Source: Candidatus Gastranaerophilales bacterium (lineage in GTDB: Bacteria; Cyanobacteriota; Vampirovibrionia; Gastranaerophilales; Gastranaerophilaceae). From it: DNA of 32,410 nucleotides. Under the pieces are notes generated by a model, which saw nothing but the letters and a program-made list of their open reading frames with translations, had not been told where the DNA came from and ran no database searches. Shown here in pieces: positions 17,108 through 23,065 of this stretch; within the stretch, counting starts at the first letter, position 1, and each line of letters opens with the position of its first letter. Made by a program: the position numbers and the translations under genes. The DNA is taken from contig CALVBO010000017.1 in assembly GCA_944325835.1 (NCBI GenBank), positions 1 to 32,410 on the forward strand, read 5' to 3'.

Positions 17108-17254
17108 TTTCTTATCCCCTTGTGTTTGGTTATTCCTCTACATACATGTTTATTTAATCACACCAAACCAGTTTTATAAATCCTCTAAATATATTATTTT
17201 GCTAGTTATTTCTAAAAAGTTTACATTATTTAATCAATTTTTTAGTTCTAATCG

Positions 17255-17283
17255 TTGTTTTTTTCTGAAAAATGGTGTAAGAT
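17255..17283 (+). promoter_or_regulatory. Possible promoter of the SDF symporter gene
   Basis: TTGTTT (17255-17260), 17 bases, TAAGAT (17278-17283). It would start transcription inside the palindrome at 17285-17310. A perfect TATAAT at 17312 also exists but has no -35. Confidence 0.45.
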
Positions 17284-17284
17284 T

Positions 17285-17310
17285 AGAAAGTCGATTTGTA
17301 TCGACTTTCT
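17285..17310. promoter_or_regulatory. Perfect 11-bp inverted repeat, possible operator
   Basis: AGAAAGTCGAT-TTGT-ATCGACTTTCT, ending two bases before a TATAAT and 28 bases before the symporter ATG. The position at or around the likely transcription start fits a repressor site or a 5'-terminal mRNA hairpin. Confidence 0.6.
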
Positions 17311-17337
17311 ATATAATCAGGTAAGAGGTTTATTTAT

Positions 17338-18672
17338 ATGAATTTTAATTTACTTATGCAGGTTTTTGTAGCCCTGGGGCTTGGTATCAAGCGTAACTGG
17401 CATATTTTTACCGGTATTATTCTGGGTATTATATTCGGAATTCTGATGCATACTTTTGAAACCCCTTATAACAATCATATTTTGCAATGTTTGATTTTTG
17501 TAGGTCAGGTGTTTATCAGATTAATTCAAATGGTTGTAATTCCGCTGGTTGTTTCGGCAATTATTATCGGGGTTACAAGTATCGGGGATAACAGACAGCT
17601 TGGTAAGTTTGGTAAAAAAATGATTATTTACTATGGAATTATTACTACCTTTGCTGTTACAATAGGGGCGGTTCTGGCGTTAATCTTTAAGCCGGGTGTC
17701 GGCGCTGCGGCTTATATTACAGAAAACGCTGCGCTCAGTGCTCAGGAACTTGTTAAAAATGCAATGGCACAGCAGGGAAATATTTTAAATCTTATACTTG
17801 ATTTTATTCCGCGTAATCCGTTTACAGCTTTTGCGACCGGCAATATGGTTTCTATTATTGTATTTGTTCTTTTGTTTGCGGTTGCTCTTGCAAAAGTCGG
17901 CGATATCAACAGACCCATTGTTTCTTTCTTTGAATCCGTATTCGCGGCTACAATGAAAGTTACCGATTGGATTATGATTTTGGCGGCACCGGGTGTCTTT
18001 GCTCTGACTGCAAGTGTCGTTGCCTCTTTCGGGTTAGATATTTTTGCAAGTATTTCAAAATATTTGCTCGTATTGCTTTTAGGATTTGCGTTGATGCTGT
18101 TTGTTGTTTACCCGATATTCTTAAAAGTCTTTTCAAAAGTATCTGCCGCAATGCTTTATTCGGCTGTGGCTGAAGCTTTGATGGTGGCTTTTGGAACGGC
18201 AAGCTCTTCTGCAACTTTGCCTTTAACAATTGCCTGCTGCGAAAAAAGAGGCATTTCCCATAAAATTGCAAGCTTTGTGCTTCCACTGGGCGCGACCCTG
18301 AACTTTGACGGTACTGCTTTATTGCAGACTGTTGCGGTAATTTACCTGACGCAGGCTTACGGAATAGAGCTTACTCCGCTTTTGATTATCCAGATTGCTC
18401 TGCTGGCAATTATCGCATCAAGTACCTGTGCTGGGATTCCGGGTGCTGGTTTGATTACGATTGCGTTAATCCTTAACGGTATGGGATTAAGCCCTGAACA
18501 GTTAGTCGCGGGCTTTGCATTCCTGTTTACAATTGAACGTGTAACGGATATGATGAGAACGCTTGTGAACGTGGCATCTGATACGGTCGTTGTTGCGACA
18601 ATCGCTGATAACGAAAACGAAATAAATTATGACTTGCTGAATAATCCGCAGGCATACGAAAAAATTTCTTAA
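17338..18672 (+). CDS. Dicarboxylate/amino acid:cation symporter (SDF family)
   Basis: A 444-residue inner-membrane carrier of the GltP/GltT/DctA family that takes up acidic amino acids or C4-dicarboxylates with Na+ or H+. Family motifs are all present: the hairpin-1 serine run (GTASSSATLPLT), NFDGTAL in helix 7, the IPGAGLI of hairpin 2 and the helix-8 RVTDMMRTLVNVASD with its substrate-binding Asp and Arg. TAAGAGG precedes the ATG. The palindrome in front suggests regulation by a ligand-responsive repressor. Substrate is not resolvable from sequence. Confidence 0.93.
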   Translation: MNFNLLMQVFVALGLGIKRNWHIFTGIILGIIFGILMHTFETPYNNHILQCLIFVGQVFIRLIQMVVIPLVVSAIIIGVTSIGDNRQLGKFGKKMIIYYGIITTFAVTIGAVLALIFKPGVGAAAYITENAALSAQELVKNAMAQQGNILNLILDFIPRNPFTAFATGNMVSIIVFVLLFAVALAKVGDINRPIVSFFESVFAATMKVTDWIMILAAPGVFALTASVVASFGLDIFASISKYLLVLLLGFALMLFVVYPIFLKVFSKVSAAMLYSAVAEALMVAFGTASSSATLPLTIACCEKRGISHKIASFVLPLGATLNFDGTALLQTVAVIYLTQAYGIELTPLLIIQIALLAIIASSTCAGIPGAGLITIALILNGMGLSPEQLVAGFAFLFTIERVTDMMRTLVNVASDTVVVATIADNENEINYDLLNNPQAYEKIS

Positions 18673-18676
18673 AAAA

Positions 18677-18697
18677 GCTCCCGAAAGGGAGCTGTGC
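18677..18697. terminator. Hairpin after the symporter gene
   Basis: AGCTCCC-GAAA-GGGAGCT. The A6 on its left and lack of T on its right mean it is a better terminator for minus-strand transcription than for the symporter itself. Confidence 0.6.
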
Positions 18698-18709
18698 CAC
18701 TGAGTGGCC
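18697..18709 (+). repeat. CTGAG-loop mini-hairpin
   Basis: GCCA-CTGAG-TGGC. The identical unit is found inverted at 21985-21997 inside the loop of repeat R4. Confidence 0.5.
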
Positions 18710-18737
18710 TCTATATATGAAACCCTTGCCGTCGGGC

Positions 18738-18766
18738 TTGACTAATTCTAAAACATGGTACATAAT
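18738..18766 (+). promoter_or_regulatory. Promoter upstream of the poly-G tract of pilin-like gene 2
   Basis: TTGACT (18738-18743), 17 bases, CATAAT (18761-18766). It lies about 100 bases before ATG 18864, whose AAAGGA site is well placed. Between them a 9-bp inverted repeat (AAGGCAATA at 18771 and TATTGCCTT at 18833) could fold the leader. This supports ATG 18864, which precedes the G tract, as the true gene start. Confidence 0.6.
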
Positions 18767-18895
18767 TAAAAAGGCAATAAGAGAATAAGTCAATAAGTCG
18801 TTATGACCGAATGGAAGAAAAAAGAATAGCCCTATTGCCTTATGATAAAGAAAGGATGGAAAAATGAAAAAACAGAAGAATGTAAGTATTTGCAC

Positions 18896-18909
18896 GGGGG
18901 GGGGGGGGG
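18896..18909 (+). repeat. 14-G homopolymer, candidate phase-variable tract
   Basis: A run of 14 G lies 32 bases after ATG 18864. With 14 G the reading frame from that ATG stops at a TGA at 18915-18917. With 13 or 16 G the same ATG reads without a stop into pilin-like gene 2. Confidence 0.75.
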
Positions 18910-18922
18910 CCGGCTGAGCCGG
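18910..18922 (+). repeat. CTGAG-loop mini-hairpin
   Basis: CCGG-CTGAG-CCGG followed by TTCTACAA, directly abutting the G tract. Confidence 0.5.
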
Positions 18923-18939
18923 TTCTACAAAAGGAATGC

Positions 18940-20061
18940 GTGCTCACGGACAACGTAAATGTCAACTGTCATGCTGCACGCGATTCAGCATCTGGCCGGC
19001 ATGGCGTGCTACCGTTAACGCTGGACAGATTCCGAAACAAGTTCGGAATGACACCGCCTGAGGCGGTTCTATGTTTGGCCGACAGGCTGTCGGTCAAGAA
19101 ATATGCCTTTACCATGGCTGAGATACTGTTATCCCTCACGATAATCGGTGTGGTAGCGGCGATAACGCTTCCGTCACTCACGGGAAACATAAACGAACGC
19201 ACGTGGAACACGCAAAGAAAAGCACTTTATGCGAGATTTTCGCAAGCCATTGCCCTGATGCCTGCACTCAACGGCTACGGAACCTATGTAGAAGAAAGTT
19301 CATCAGGCGCAGGCGATGCTGAAGATACCCTTGCTGAAACTTTTATTACAAGCGGTTTGTCGCAGGTGTTAAAAATTAATAATATTTGTGATGCCGATCA
19401 TATTGAGGATTGCGGTATAGTGTCAGCAATTACGACACTTGACGGTAATAAAGTTGATACACCTACAAATTGGCTTGAGTTGAACAGCCAAATGACATCT
19501 TATGCTTTTGGCAGTCAGACTGTAAATATTCCGAATGCTAAAGCTGCAGCGTTTGAAACGCAAAACGGAGAGAGTATTTTGACCTTTTACAACAAGGCCT
19601 GCGTAAGTTCACTGGCTGAAAGTGCTTTATATTTAAAACAAAATAAAGTTTGTGCAAATTTTATGTACGACCTGAACGGAAATAAAGGTCCGAATACTGT
19701 GGGAAAGGATATCGGTTTTATAACAGCGCTGTATCCAATTGATACGGTTGTCGTAGCCCCGTATCCACAGGTGAAAAATGCAGCTGATACTTCGCAGTCC
19801 TCATGGAATGAAGCTTCTTCTTTTTGCACAAAACAGAGTGATGAATATCGGCTGCCAACTTTGGATGAGGCTGTCGGGCTTTTCATCAATCGGGAATTAC
19901 TGGGGTTGAATAATCTGGGCGGCAGTCAGGATATTTGGACATCTACTGTTTATGCGCAGGACAGGACTCAGGCGTGGTATATGAGTATTGACACAGGTGA
20001 CGCTAAACCGGCTGCTAAAACGGTTAAGTATCCGGCAGTCAGATGTATTAAACGTAATTAA
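18940..20061 (+). CDS. Type IV pilin-like protein 2 with lectin-like C-terminal domain (candidate phase-variable)
   Basis: A paralogue of pilin-like protein 1. KKYA^FTMAEILLSLTIIG (Phe57, Glu61 from this start) is the prepilin cleavage site and membrane helix. The next 60 or so residues match paralogue 1 almost exactly, as do VCANF.YDLNGNKGPNT and GKDIG. The C-terminal half diverges but keeps the DUF1566/lectin-like signs EYRLPTLDEAVGL, DIWTSTVYAQ and AVRCIKR. Start choices are GTG 18940, ATG 19048 (20-residue leader, no ribosome site) or ATG 18864 through the G tract, the only one with promoter and ribosome site but out of frame in this sequence. A leader of more than 80 residues would be unusual. 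A terminator follows the stop. Confidence 0.8.
   Translation: MLTDNVNVNCHAARDSASGRHGVLPLTLDRFRNKFGMTPPEAVLCLADRLSVKKYAFTMAEILLSLTIIGVVAAITLPSLTGNINERTWNTQRKALYARFSQAIALMPALNGYGTYVEESSSGAGDAEDTLAETFITSGLSQVLKINNICDADHIEDCGIVSAITTLDGNKVDTPTNWLELNSQMTSYAFGSQTVNIPNAKAAAFETQNGESILTFYNKACVSSLAESALYLKQNKVCANFMYDLNGNKGPNTVGKDIGFITALYPIDTVVVAPYPQVKNAADTSQSSWNEASSFCTKQSDEYRLPTLDEAVGLFINRELLGLNNLGGSQDIWTSTVYAQDRTQAWYMSIDTGDAKPAAKTVKYPAVRCIKRN
18968..19052 (+). repeat. REP-like palindromic element, type A, copy 2
   Basis: It begins GTCATGCTG, holds GCTG/CAGC and TTCCGAA/TTCGGAA type stems and ends GGAATGAC. Stems differ from copy 1 in matching pairs. Its ATGAC end supplies the ATG at 19048, a possible start of the pilin. 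Confidence 0.65.
19053..19067 (+). repeat. CTGAG-loop mini-hairpin
   Basis: ACCGC-CTGAG-GCGGT followed by TCTA, a compensated version of the unit at 18910. It lies within the coding frame of the pilin-like gene. Confidence 0.5.
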
Positions 20062-20068
20062 TCTTTCC

Positions 20069-20096
20069 GGGCAGTCGTTTGACTGCTCTCTTTTTA
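20069..20096 (+). terminator. Terminator of pilin-like gene 2
   Basis: GGGCAGTC-GTTT-GACTGCTC (one wobble pair) followed by TCTTTTTAT. Its right arm overlaps the -35 box of the next promoter. Confidence 0.75.
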
Positions 20097-20105
20097 TGCT
20101 AAAAT
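20079..20105 (+). promoter_or_regulatory. Promoter of the activase operon
   Basis: TTGACT (20079-20084), a short 15-base spacer, then TAAAAT (20100-20105) with TGC upstream (extended -10). The -10 ends 6 bases before ATG 20112, and no Shine-Dalgarno exists, so the mRNA may start at the ATG. Confidence 0.55.
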
Positions 20106-20111
20106 TAATTT

Positions 20112-20846
20112 ATGAATGAAATGCCGAAAAAAGTTAAAATAGGTTTCTGGGGATATCCGAATCAAAATCTGGTGTGCGAACTTAAAAACAAGTACGCTGA
20201 GATTGAATGGATTGATCTGGATATTGATTTTAACGCTCCGGACAGGCATATTTTGCCTGACTCTTATTGTAAGATTATAAAAAATATTATTAATAACGCA
20301 CTGCAAATGCAGGCAGAACTTGAGTTAATTGTTGCACCTATCGGCAAAGACAAGTGCGACAGCGGCTGGTTTGCTGCGCAGCTTTTGAAGGATATGGGCT
20401 TTGTGGTGATTGAGTGCTGCAATTCTAATGTCGACAAAAAACGTCCGCTTAGAATTTCGACAAGTAACCTGCCCCTTTATGATAAATTTGACATTATTAT
20501 GAATAATGTTATTGACGAAAAAGAGCTTGACGCGCCGCAATGTACACCTAAATTCGGGTTCTGGGGCGTTCCGCCAAACGATATGGAAATTTTAAGATTA
20601 TTCCCTGATGAAACCCATGTTTACGGCTGGACACGGTGCGTTGAGAGCGGAACTCCGGCGGATATCGAGGAAGAAATGTTTGTTGACCCTGATGTGCCGA
20701 CAGTTTTTTATGCGCAGGCTTTTTGTTCCAAGTGCCAGCTTGCAAAGTATCTGGCGGATAAATATAACGGGCTTTATATTGATATTGACGATTACGCCAA
20801 TAATTCCATAAAAGCAAAAATCGAAGCGTTTTTGAGGTTAAGATAA
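20112..20846 (+). CDS. Cys-rich partner protein of an activase-like ATPase (unknown)
   Basis: A 244-residue soluble protein with nine Cys (22, 53, 82, 102, 103, 144, 176, 205, 208), including CxxC at 205-208. It seems to be an internal duplication, since KIGFWGYPNQ (9-18) recurs as KFGFWGVPPND (147-157). Alternating hydrophobic strands and helices suggest two Rossmann-like lobes, as in 2-hydroxyacyl-CoA dehydratase subunits, but it is far shorter than those (roughly 380-480 residues) and I cannot assign it to that family. The stop overlaps the activase start (TAATG), so the two products are likely made together. An Fe-S protein reduced by the activase is a reasonable hypothesis. ATG 20121 is an alternative start. 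Confidence 0.75.
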   Translation: MNEMPKKVKIGFWGYPNQNLVCELKNKYAEIEWIDLDIDFNAPDRHILPDSYCKIIKNIINNALQMQAELELIVAPIGKDKCDSGWFAAQLLKDMGFVVIECCNSNVDKKRPLRISTSNLPLYDKFDIIMNNVIDEKELDAPQCTPKFGFWGVPPNDMEILRLFPDETHVYGWTRCVESGTPADIEEEMFVDPDVPTVFYAQAFCSKCQLAKYLADKYNGLYIDIDDYANNSIKAKIEAFLRLR

Positions 20847-21556
20847 TGACTTTATACTTAGATGCAGGAACAACATATTCTAAAATAATAGCGGTTGGCG
20901 AAACGCTGGATTTTACGCCGGTTCAAACGCTTGACGATAAAACATACTACATTGTGCCGTCTAAAATTATTAAAACATTAGATTTGCACTTTGAAAAATC
21001 CTGCGGGCACATGACGGGCAAAAGCATTCACGAAAATGAAATTATAGCGCTTGCAAACGGCTGTAGAGGAGAAATTGAACCGGATGCAACAATTTTGGAT
21101 CTTGGAAGCCGTGATGCAAAATGGATTAGATTTAAAGACGGGAAATTCAACGATATGGACTGGAACACTTCCTGTGCAAGTTCGACCGGTGCAACGGTTG
21201 AAATGCTTTTAAAATTTTACGACCTTCAACCTTCCGATTTGCATTATAACGAAGAAAAATACACAGTAACCTGCGGCATTTTCGGGTTTGAAAAGATTAT
21301 GGATGATATTTCGAACGGTGCAACTCCGGCGATTGCTGTGTCAAAATTCATCCACGGTATTGCCTATAACGCGTGGAATTTCGCTAAACGCCCCGAAAAA
21401 ATTTATTTATCCGGCGGTTTTTGTGAAAATGACTGTCTGGTTAAGTCGCTTGAAAGTTATTGCGAAGTGGTCAAACTCGGGCGGTTTAAACTCTGTGAGG
21501 GATTGATTAGTGGGTATGAACACCGCAGAGAGCCGGTGCATTGTGGGAGCTGCTAA
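20846..21556 (+). CDS. 2-hydroxyacyl-CoA dehydratase activase-like ATPase (BadF/BcrA type)
   Basis: A 236-residue ASKHA-fold ATPase. LDAGTTYSKIIAVG (5-18) is phosphate loop 1, LDLGSRDAKWIRF (84-96) is phosphate loop 2, TSCASSTGATVEM (108-120) matches the family's DKCAAGTG segment and LSGGF near the C-terminus matches the adenosine loop. Cys110 and Cys143 (TCGIFGFEKIM) align with Cys127 and Cys166 of the Acidaminococcus activase, which hold a [4Fe-4S] cluster between two subunits. Such activases use ATP to push low-potential electrons onto a dehydratase or reductase. It is the middle gene of a three-gene operon with one-base overlaps on both sides. The target is presumably the Cys-rich protein before it. 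Confidence 0.85.
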   Translation: MTLYLDAGTTYSKIIAVGETLDFTPVQTLDDKTYYIVPSKIIKTLDLHFEKSCGHMTGKSIHENEIIALANGCRGEIEPDATILDLGSRDAKWIRFKDGKFNDMDWNTSCASSTGATVEMLLKFYDLQPSDLHYNEEKYTVTCGIFGFEKIMDDISNGATPAIAVSKFIHGIAYNAWNFAKRPEKIYLSGGFCENDCLVKSLESYCEVVKLGRFKLCEGLISGYEHRREPVHCGSC

Positions 21557-21900
21557 TGGATAAAAAGAAGCTTGGCGCGGCAGGTGAAGATTTAGCGTGC
21601 CGCTATCTTGAGCGAAACGGTTATGAAATACTTGAGCGCAATAAGTCTTATCCGAAACTTTGTGAAATTGATATTATTGCCAGACGTAAAAATAAACTTT
21701 ACTTTGTCGAGGTTAAAACGCGCAAGACTGATGCTTTCGGAACACCGGGCGATGCGGTTGATAAACGAAAACTTGCGCACATTCGTCAGGGGGTAATGCT
21801 TTATCTGCAGGAAAACGGTAAACATGACTTTCAAATTGATGTTATTGCGATTACCCTGAAGCCGGAATTGAAAATTGAACATTTTAGAAATGTGGGTTAA
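21556..21900 (+). CDS. yraN: YraN/UPF0102 family nuclease-like protein
   Basis: A 114-residue member of UPF0102, with a restriction-endonuclease-like (PD-(D/E)xK) fold related to Holliday-junction resolvases. The start MDKKKLGAAGEDLACRYLERN and the active-site run CEIDIIARRKNKLYFVEVKTRK, given here by its residues Asp in EIDII and Glu-Val-Lys in FVEVK, are diagnostic. ATG 21556 is used, not the upstream TTG 21541, because GGGAG is 6 bases before it and its A is the last base of the activase stop. R4 starts right after its stop. Confidence 0.93.
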   Translation: MDKKKLGAAGEDLACRYLERNGYEILERNKSYPKLCEIDIIARRKNKLYFVEVKTRKTDAFGTPGDAVDKRKLAHIRQGVMLYLQENGKHDFQIDVIAITLKPELKIEHFRNVG

Positions 21901-21901
21901 T

Positions 21902-22085
21902 TGTCCGAGAAAGACTCGCGCTCGGCTGAGCCGGAGCCATAATTGTATCAATCGTTACAGAAAGCATATAAACCAAATGTGGTAGCCACTCAGTGGCGGC
22001 CGAGTCTTTTGAGTGGCGTATTAGACAGCGCAGCCGCCACGGCTCGCGGTTCAGCGAGGCGGAGCGGCGGAGAACTGCTTTATTC
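21902..22085 (+). repeat. Dispersed structured repeat R4 (with enlarged loop)
   Basis: The 5' hairpin arms AAGACTCG / CGAGTCTT are kept, but the usual 14-base loop is replaced by about 85 bases holding two CTGAG-type mini-hairpins (21921 and 21985). The linker, second hairpin (GCCGC/GCGGC, CTCGC/GCGAG) and GGAGAACTGCTTTATT follow. The TTA in its end is the stop codon of the XRE gene. Confidence 0.85.
21985..21997 (-). repeat. CTGAG-loop mini-hairpin (inverted)
   Basis: GCCA-CTCAG-TGGC on the plus strand, the reverse complement of the unit at 18697. Confidence 0.45.
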
Positions 22086-22283
22086 CTCTACGTATTCAAT
22101 AATATCCGATACTTTGCACTTGAAATATTTGCATAAGCGGTCAAGCGTTTTAAGGCTGACATTTAAATTTTTGCCGTTGCGAATTGTAGACAGCGTTGAT
22201 TTGCCTATTCCGGTCTTTTGTGAAATATCCTCTGCTGTTGTTCTATGTTCCCAGATTAAATCGTCAAGTTTAAAAATAATCAT
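22080..22283 (-). CDS. Small XRE-family (Cro/CI-type) transcriptional regulator
   Basis: A 67-residue protein that is essentially one helix-turn-helix domain. IIFKLDDLIWEHRTTAEDIS, then QKTGIGKSTLSTIRNGKN as the turn and recognition helix, and LDRLCKYFKCKVSDIIEYVEE follow the YozG/HipB-like small regulator pattern. Start ATG 22283 is chosen over the in-frame ATG 22358 because the domain begins there and a TATAAT lies 6 bases upstream. The intervening codons would translate a promoter-like palindrome. That palindrome suggests self-repression. The stop codon lies inside repeat R4. Confidence 0.85.
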   Translation of the reverse strand: MIIFKLDDLIWEHRTTAEDISQKTGIGKSTLSTIRNGKNLNVSLKTLDRLCKYFKCKVSDIIEYVEE

Positions 22284-22289
22284 ACTAAA

Positions 22290-22304
22290 ATTATAGTCTA
22301 TAAT
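22290..22304 (-). promoter_or_regulatory. -10 box within a palindrome before the XRE gene
   Basis: ATTATAG-T-CTATAAT is a perfect 7-bp palindrome. On the minus strand it contains TATAAT (22295-22290), 6 bases before ATG 22283. A dimeric XRE repressor binding here would block its own promoter. Confidence 0.6.
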
Positions 22305-22313
22305 CTGACTTAC

Positions 22314-22342
22314 TTGACAATTGATAGGATATGTGATATTCT
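22314..22342 (+). promoter_or_regulatory. Plus-strand promoter with no gene behind it
   Basis: TTGACA (22314-22319), 17 bases, TATTCT (22337-22342). It points into 22343-22599, which holds no ORF of use, only R5. It also sits beside the XRE palindrome. Confidence 0.5.
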
Positions 22343-22455
22343 GAATATGATTAGTCATAACTAAAGTATGAAATGTAATATTCCAGGTTAATAAAAATAT
22401 TCTATTCTTTCTGTTTTTCCCTCGTAGGGGAAGGCTATAGCGGGATAATGTTCGT

Positions 22456-22574
22456 TGTCCGAGAAAGACTCGCGATAAGGAACGTGAGCGAGTCTTTTGA
22501 GTGGCGTATTAGACAGCGCAGCCGCTACGGCTCGCGGTTCAGCGAGGCGGAGCGGCGGAGAACTGCTTTATTTT
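22456..22574 (+). repeat. Dispersed structured repeat R5 (full length)
   Basis: Same frame as R1/R2 but with stem 1 changed on both sides (AAGACTCGC/GCGAGTCTT in place of AAGTTTCGC/GCGAAACTT) around the identical loop GATAAGGAACGTGA, and stem 2 changed to GCCGCT/AGCGGC. The 22284-22599 gap holds, besides this repeat, the XRE promoter and the orphan promoter; I see no gene. Confidence 0.9.
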
Positions 22575-22599
22575 CCACTCCTTTCTATAGCTATACAGC

Positions 22600-22887
22600 T
22601 TAAATCATCAAAAGTGATTTAAGCTGTTCCTTCTTTGTCGCGTCACAGTTTTTTATTAGAACGGTTTTTTCTTTAGAGGTGTGGCCTTTGAGGATTTCGA
22701 TTGAGGTTTTGGGGATTTTTAATTGTTTTGAAAGGAATTCGATTAAAGCTTTGTTTGCTTTGCCGTCAACCGGCTGGGCGGTAATTTTTATTTTTATACC
22801 GTCATCGGTTTTGATAATTTCGTTTTTTGAGGCGTTCGGGGAAATTTTACAATTTATTATCACCCCGTTTTCGGTTTCTTTTAGCAT
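22600..22887 (-). CDS. DUF167/YggU family protein
   Basis: A 95-residue member of the small UPF0235 (YggU) family. GVIINCKISPNASKNEI, IKITAQPVDGKANKALIEFL and the closing SIEILKGHTSKEKTVLI are the conserved strands and loop. The biochemical role is not known. The frame is open upstream to 23028, but that extension is the antisense reading of repeat R6, so the start is set at ATG 22887 (MLKETENG), with AAGGA about 10 bases before it. R5 lies 25 bases after its stop and R6 just upstream, so the gene is bracketed by two copies of the repeat. Confidence 0.88.
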   Translation of the reverse strand: MLKETENGVIINCKISPNASKNEIIKTDDGIKIKITAQPVDGKANKALIEFLSKQLKIPKTSIEILKGHTSKEKTVLIKNCDATKKEQLKSLLMI

Positions 22888-22902
22888 TTTGCGATAATCC
22901 TT

Positions 22903-23006
22903 ATGGCCGAGAAAGTTTCCTGAAACTTTCGAGTGCGTATTAGACAGCGTAGCCGCGGATTGGCAAACCGCGTTTGCCAAACAGGCGGCGGAGAACTGCT
23001 TTATTT
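22903..23006 (+). repeat. Dispersed structured repeat R6 (variant stems)
   Basis: Stem 1 is reduced to AAAGTTTC-CT-GAAACTTT, and the inner part of hairpin 2 is wholly different yet perfectly paired (TTGGCAAAC/GTTTGCCAA) inside the usual GCCGC/GCGGC. The linker GTATTAGACAGCG and the end GGAGAACTGCTTTATT are kept. It lies between the divergent DUF167 and rel genes. Confidence 0.88.
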
Positions 23007-23028
23007 GAATGATATTTTCTGCTACCAC

Positions 23029-23056
23029 TTGAAAATTTTATGATAACTAGTATGAT
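23029..23056 (+). promoter_or_regulatory. Predicted rel promoter
   Basis: TTGAAA (23029-23034), 16 bases, TATGAT (23051-23056). The -10 ends 9 bases before ATG 23066 and no Shine-Dalgarno is present. Confidence 0.55.
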
Positions 23057-23065
23057 TATTATATC

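Noticed and set aside
18527..18895. Minus-strand frame of 122 codons beyond the symporter
   Set aside because: It overlaps the symporter 3' end and the pilin 2 promoter region. The protein is Phe/Ser/Gln-rich without any domain or ribosome site.
18940..20061. Diversity-generating retroelement target
   Set aside because: The C-terminal lectin-like domain fits such targets, but no reverse transcriptase or template repeat with adenine-directed changes is in the window.
21943..22296. Plus-strand frame of 117 codons across R4 and antisense to XRE
   Set aside because: It is made of repeat R4 and the complement of the XRE gene and has no ribosome site.
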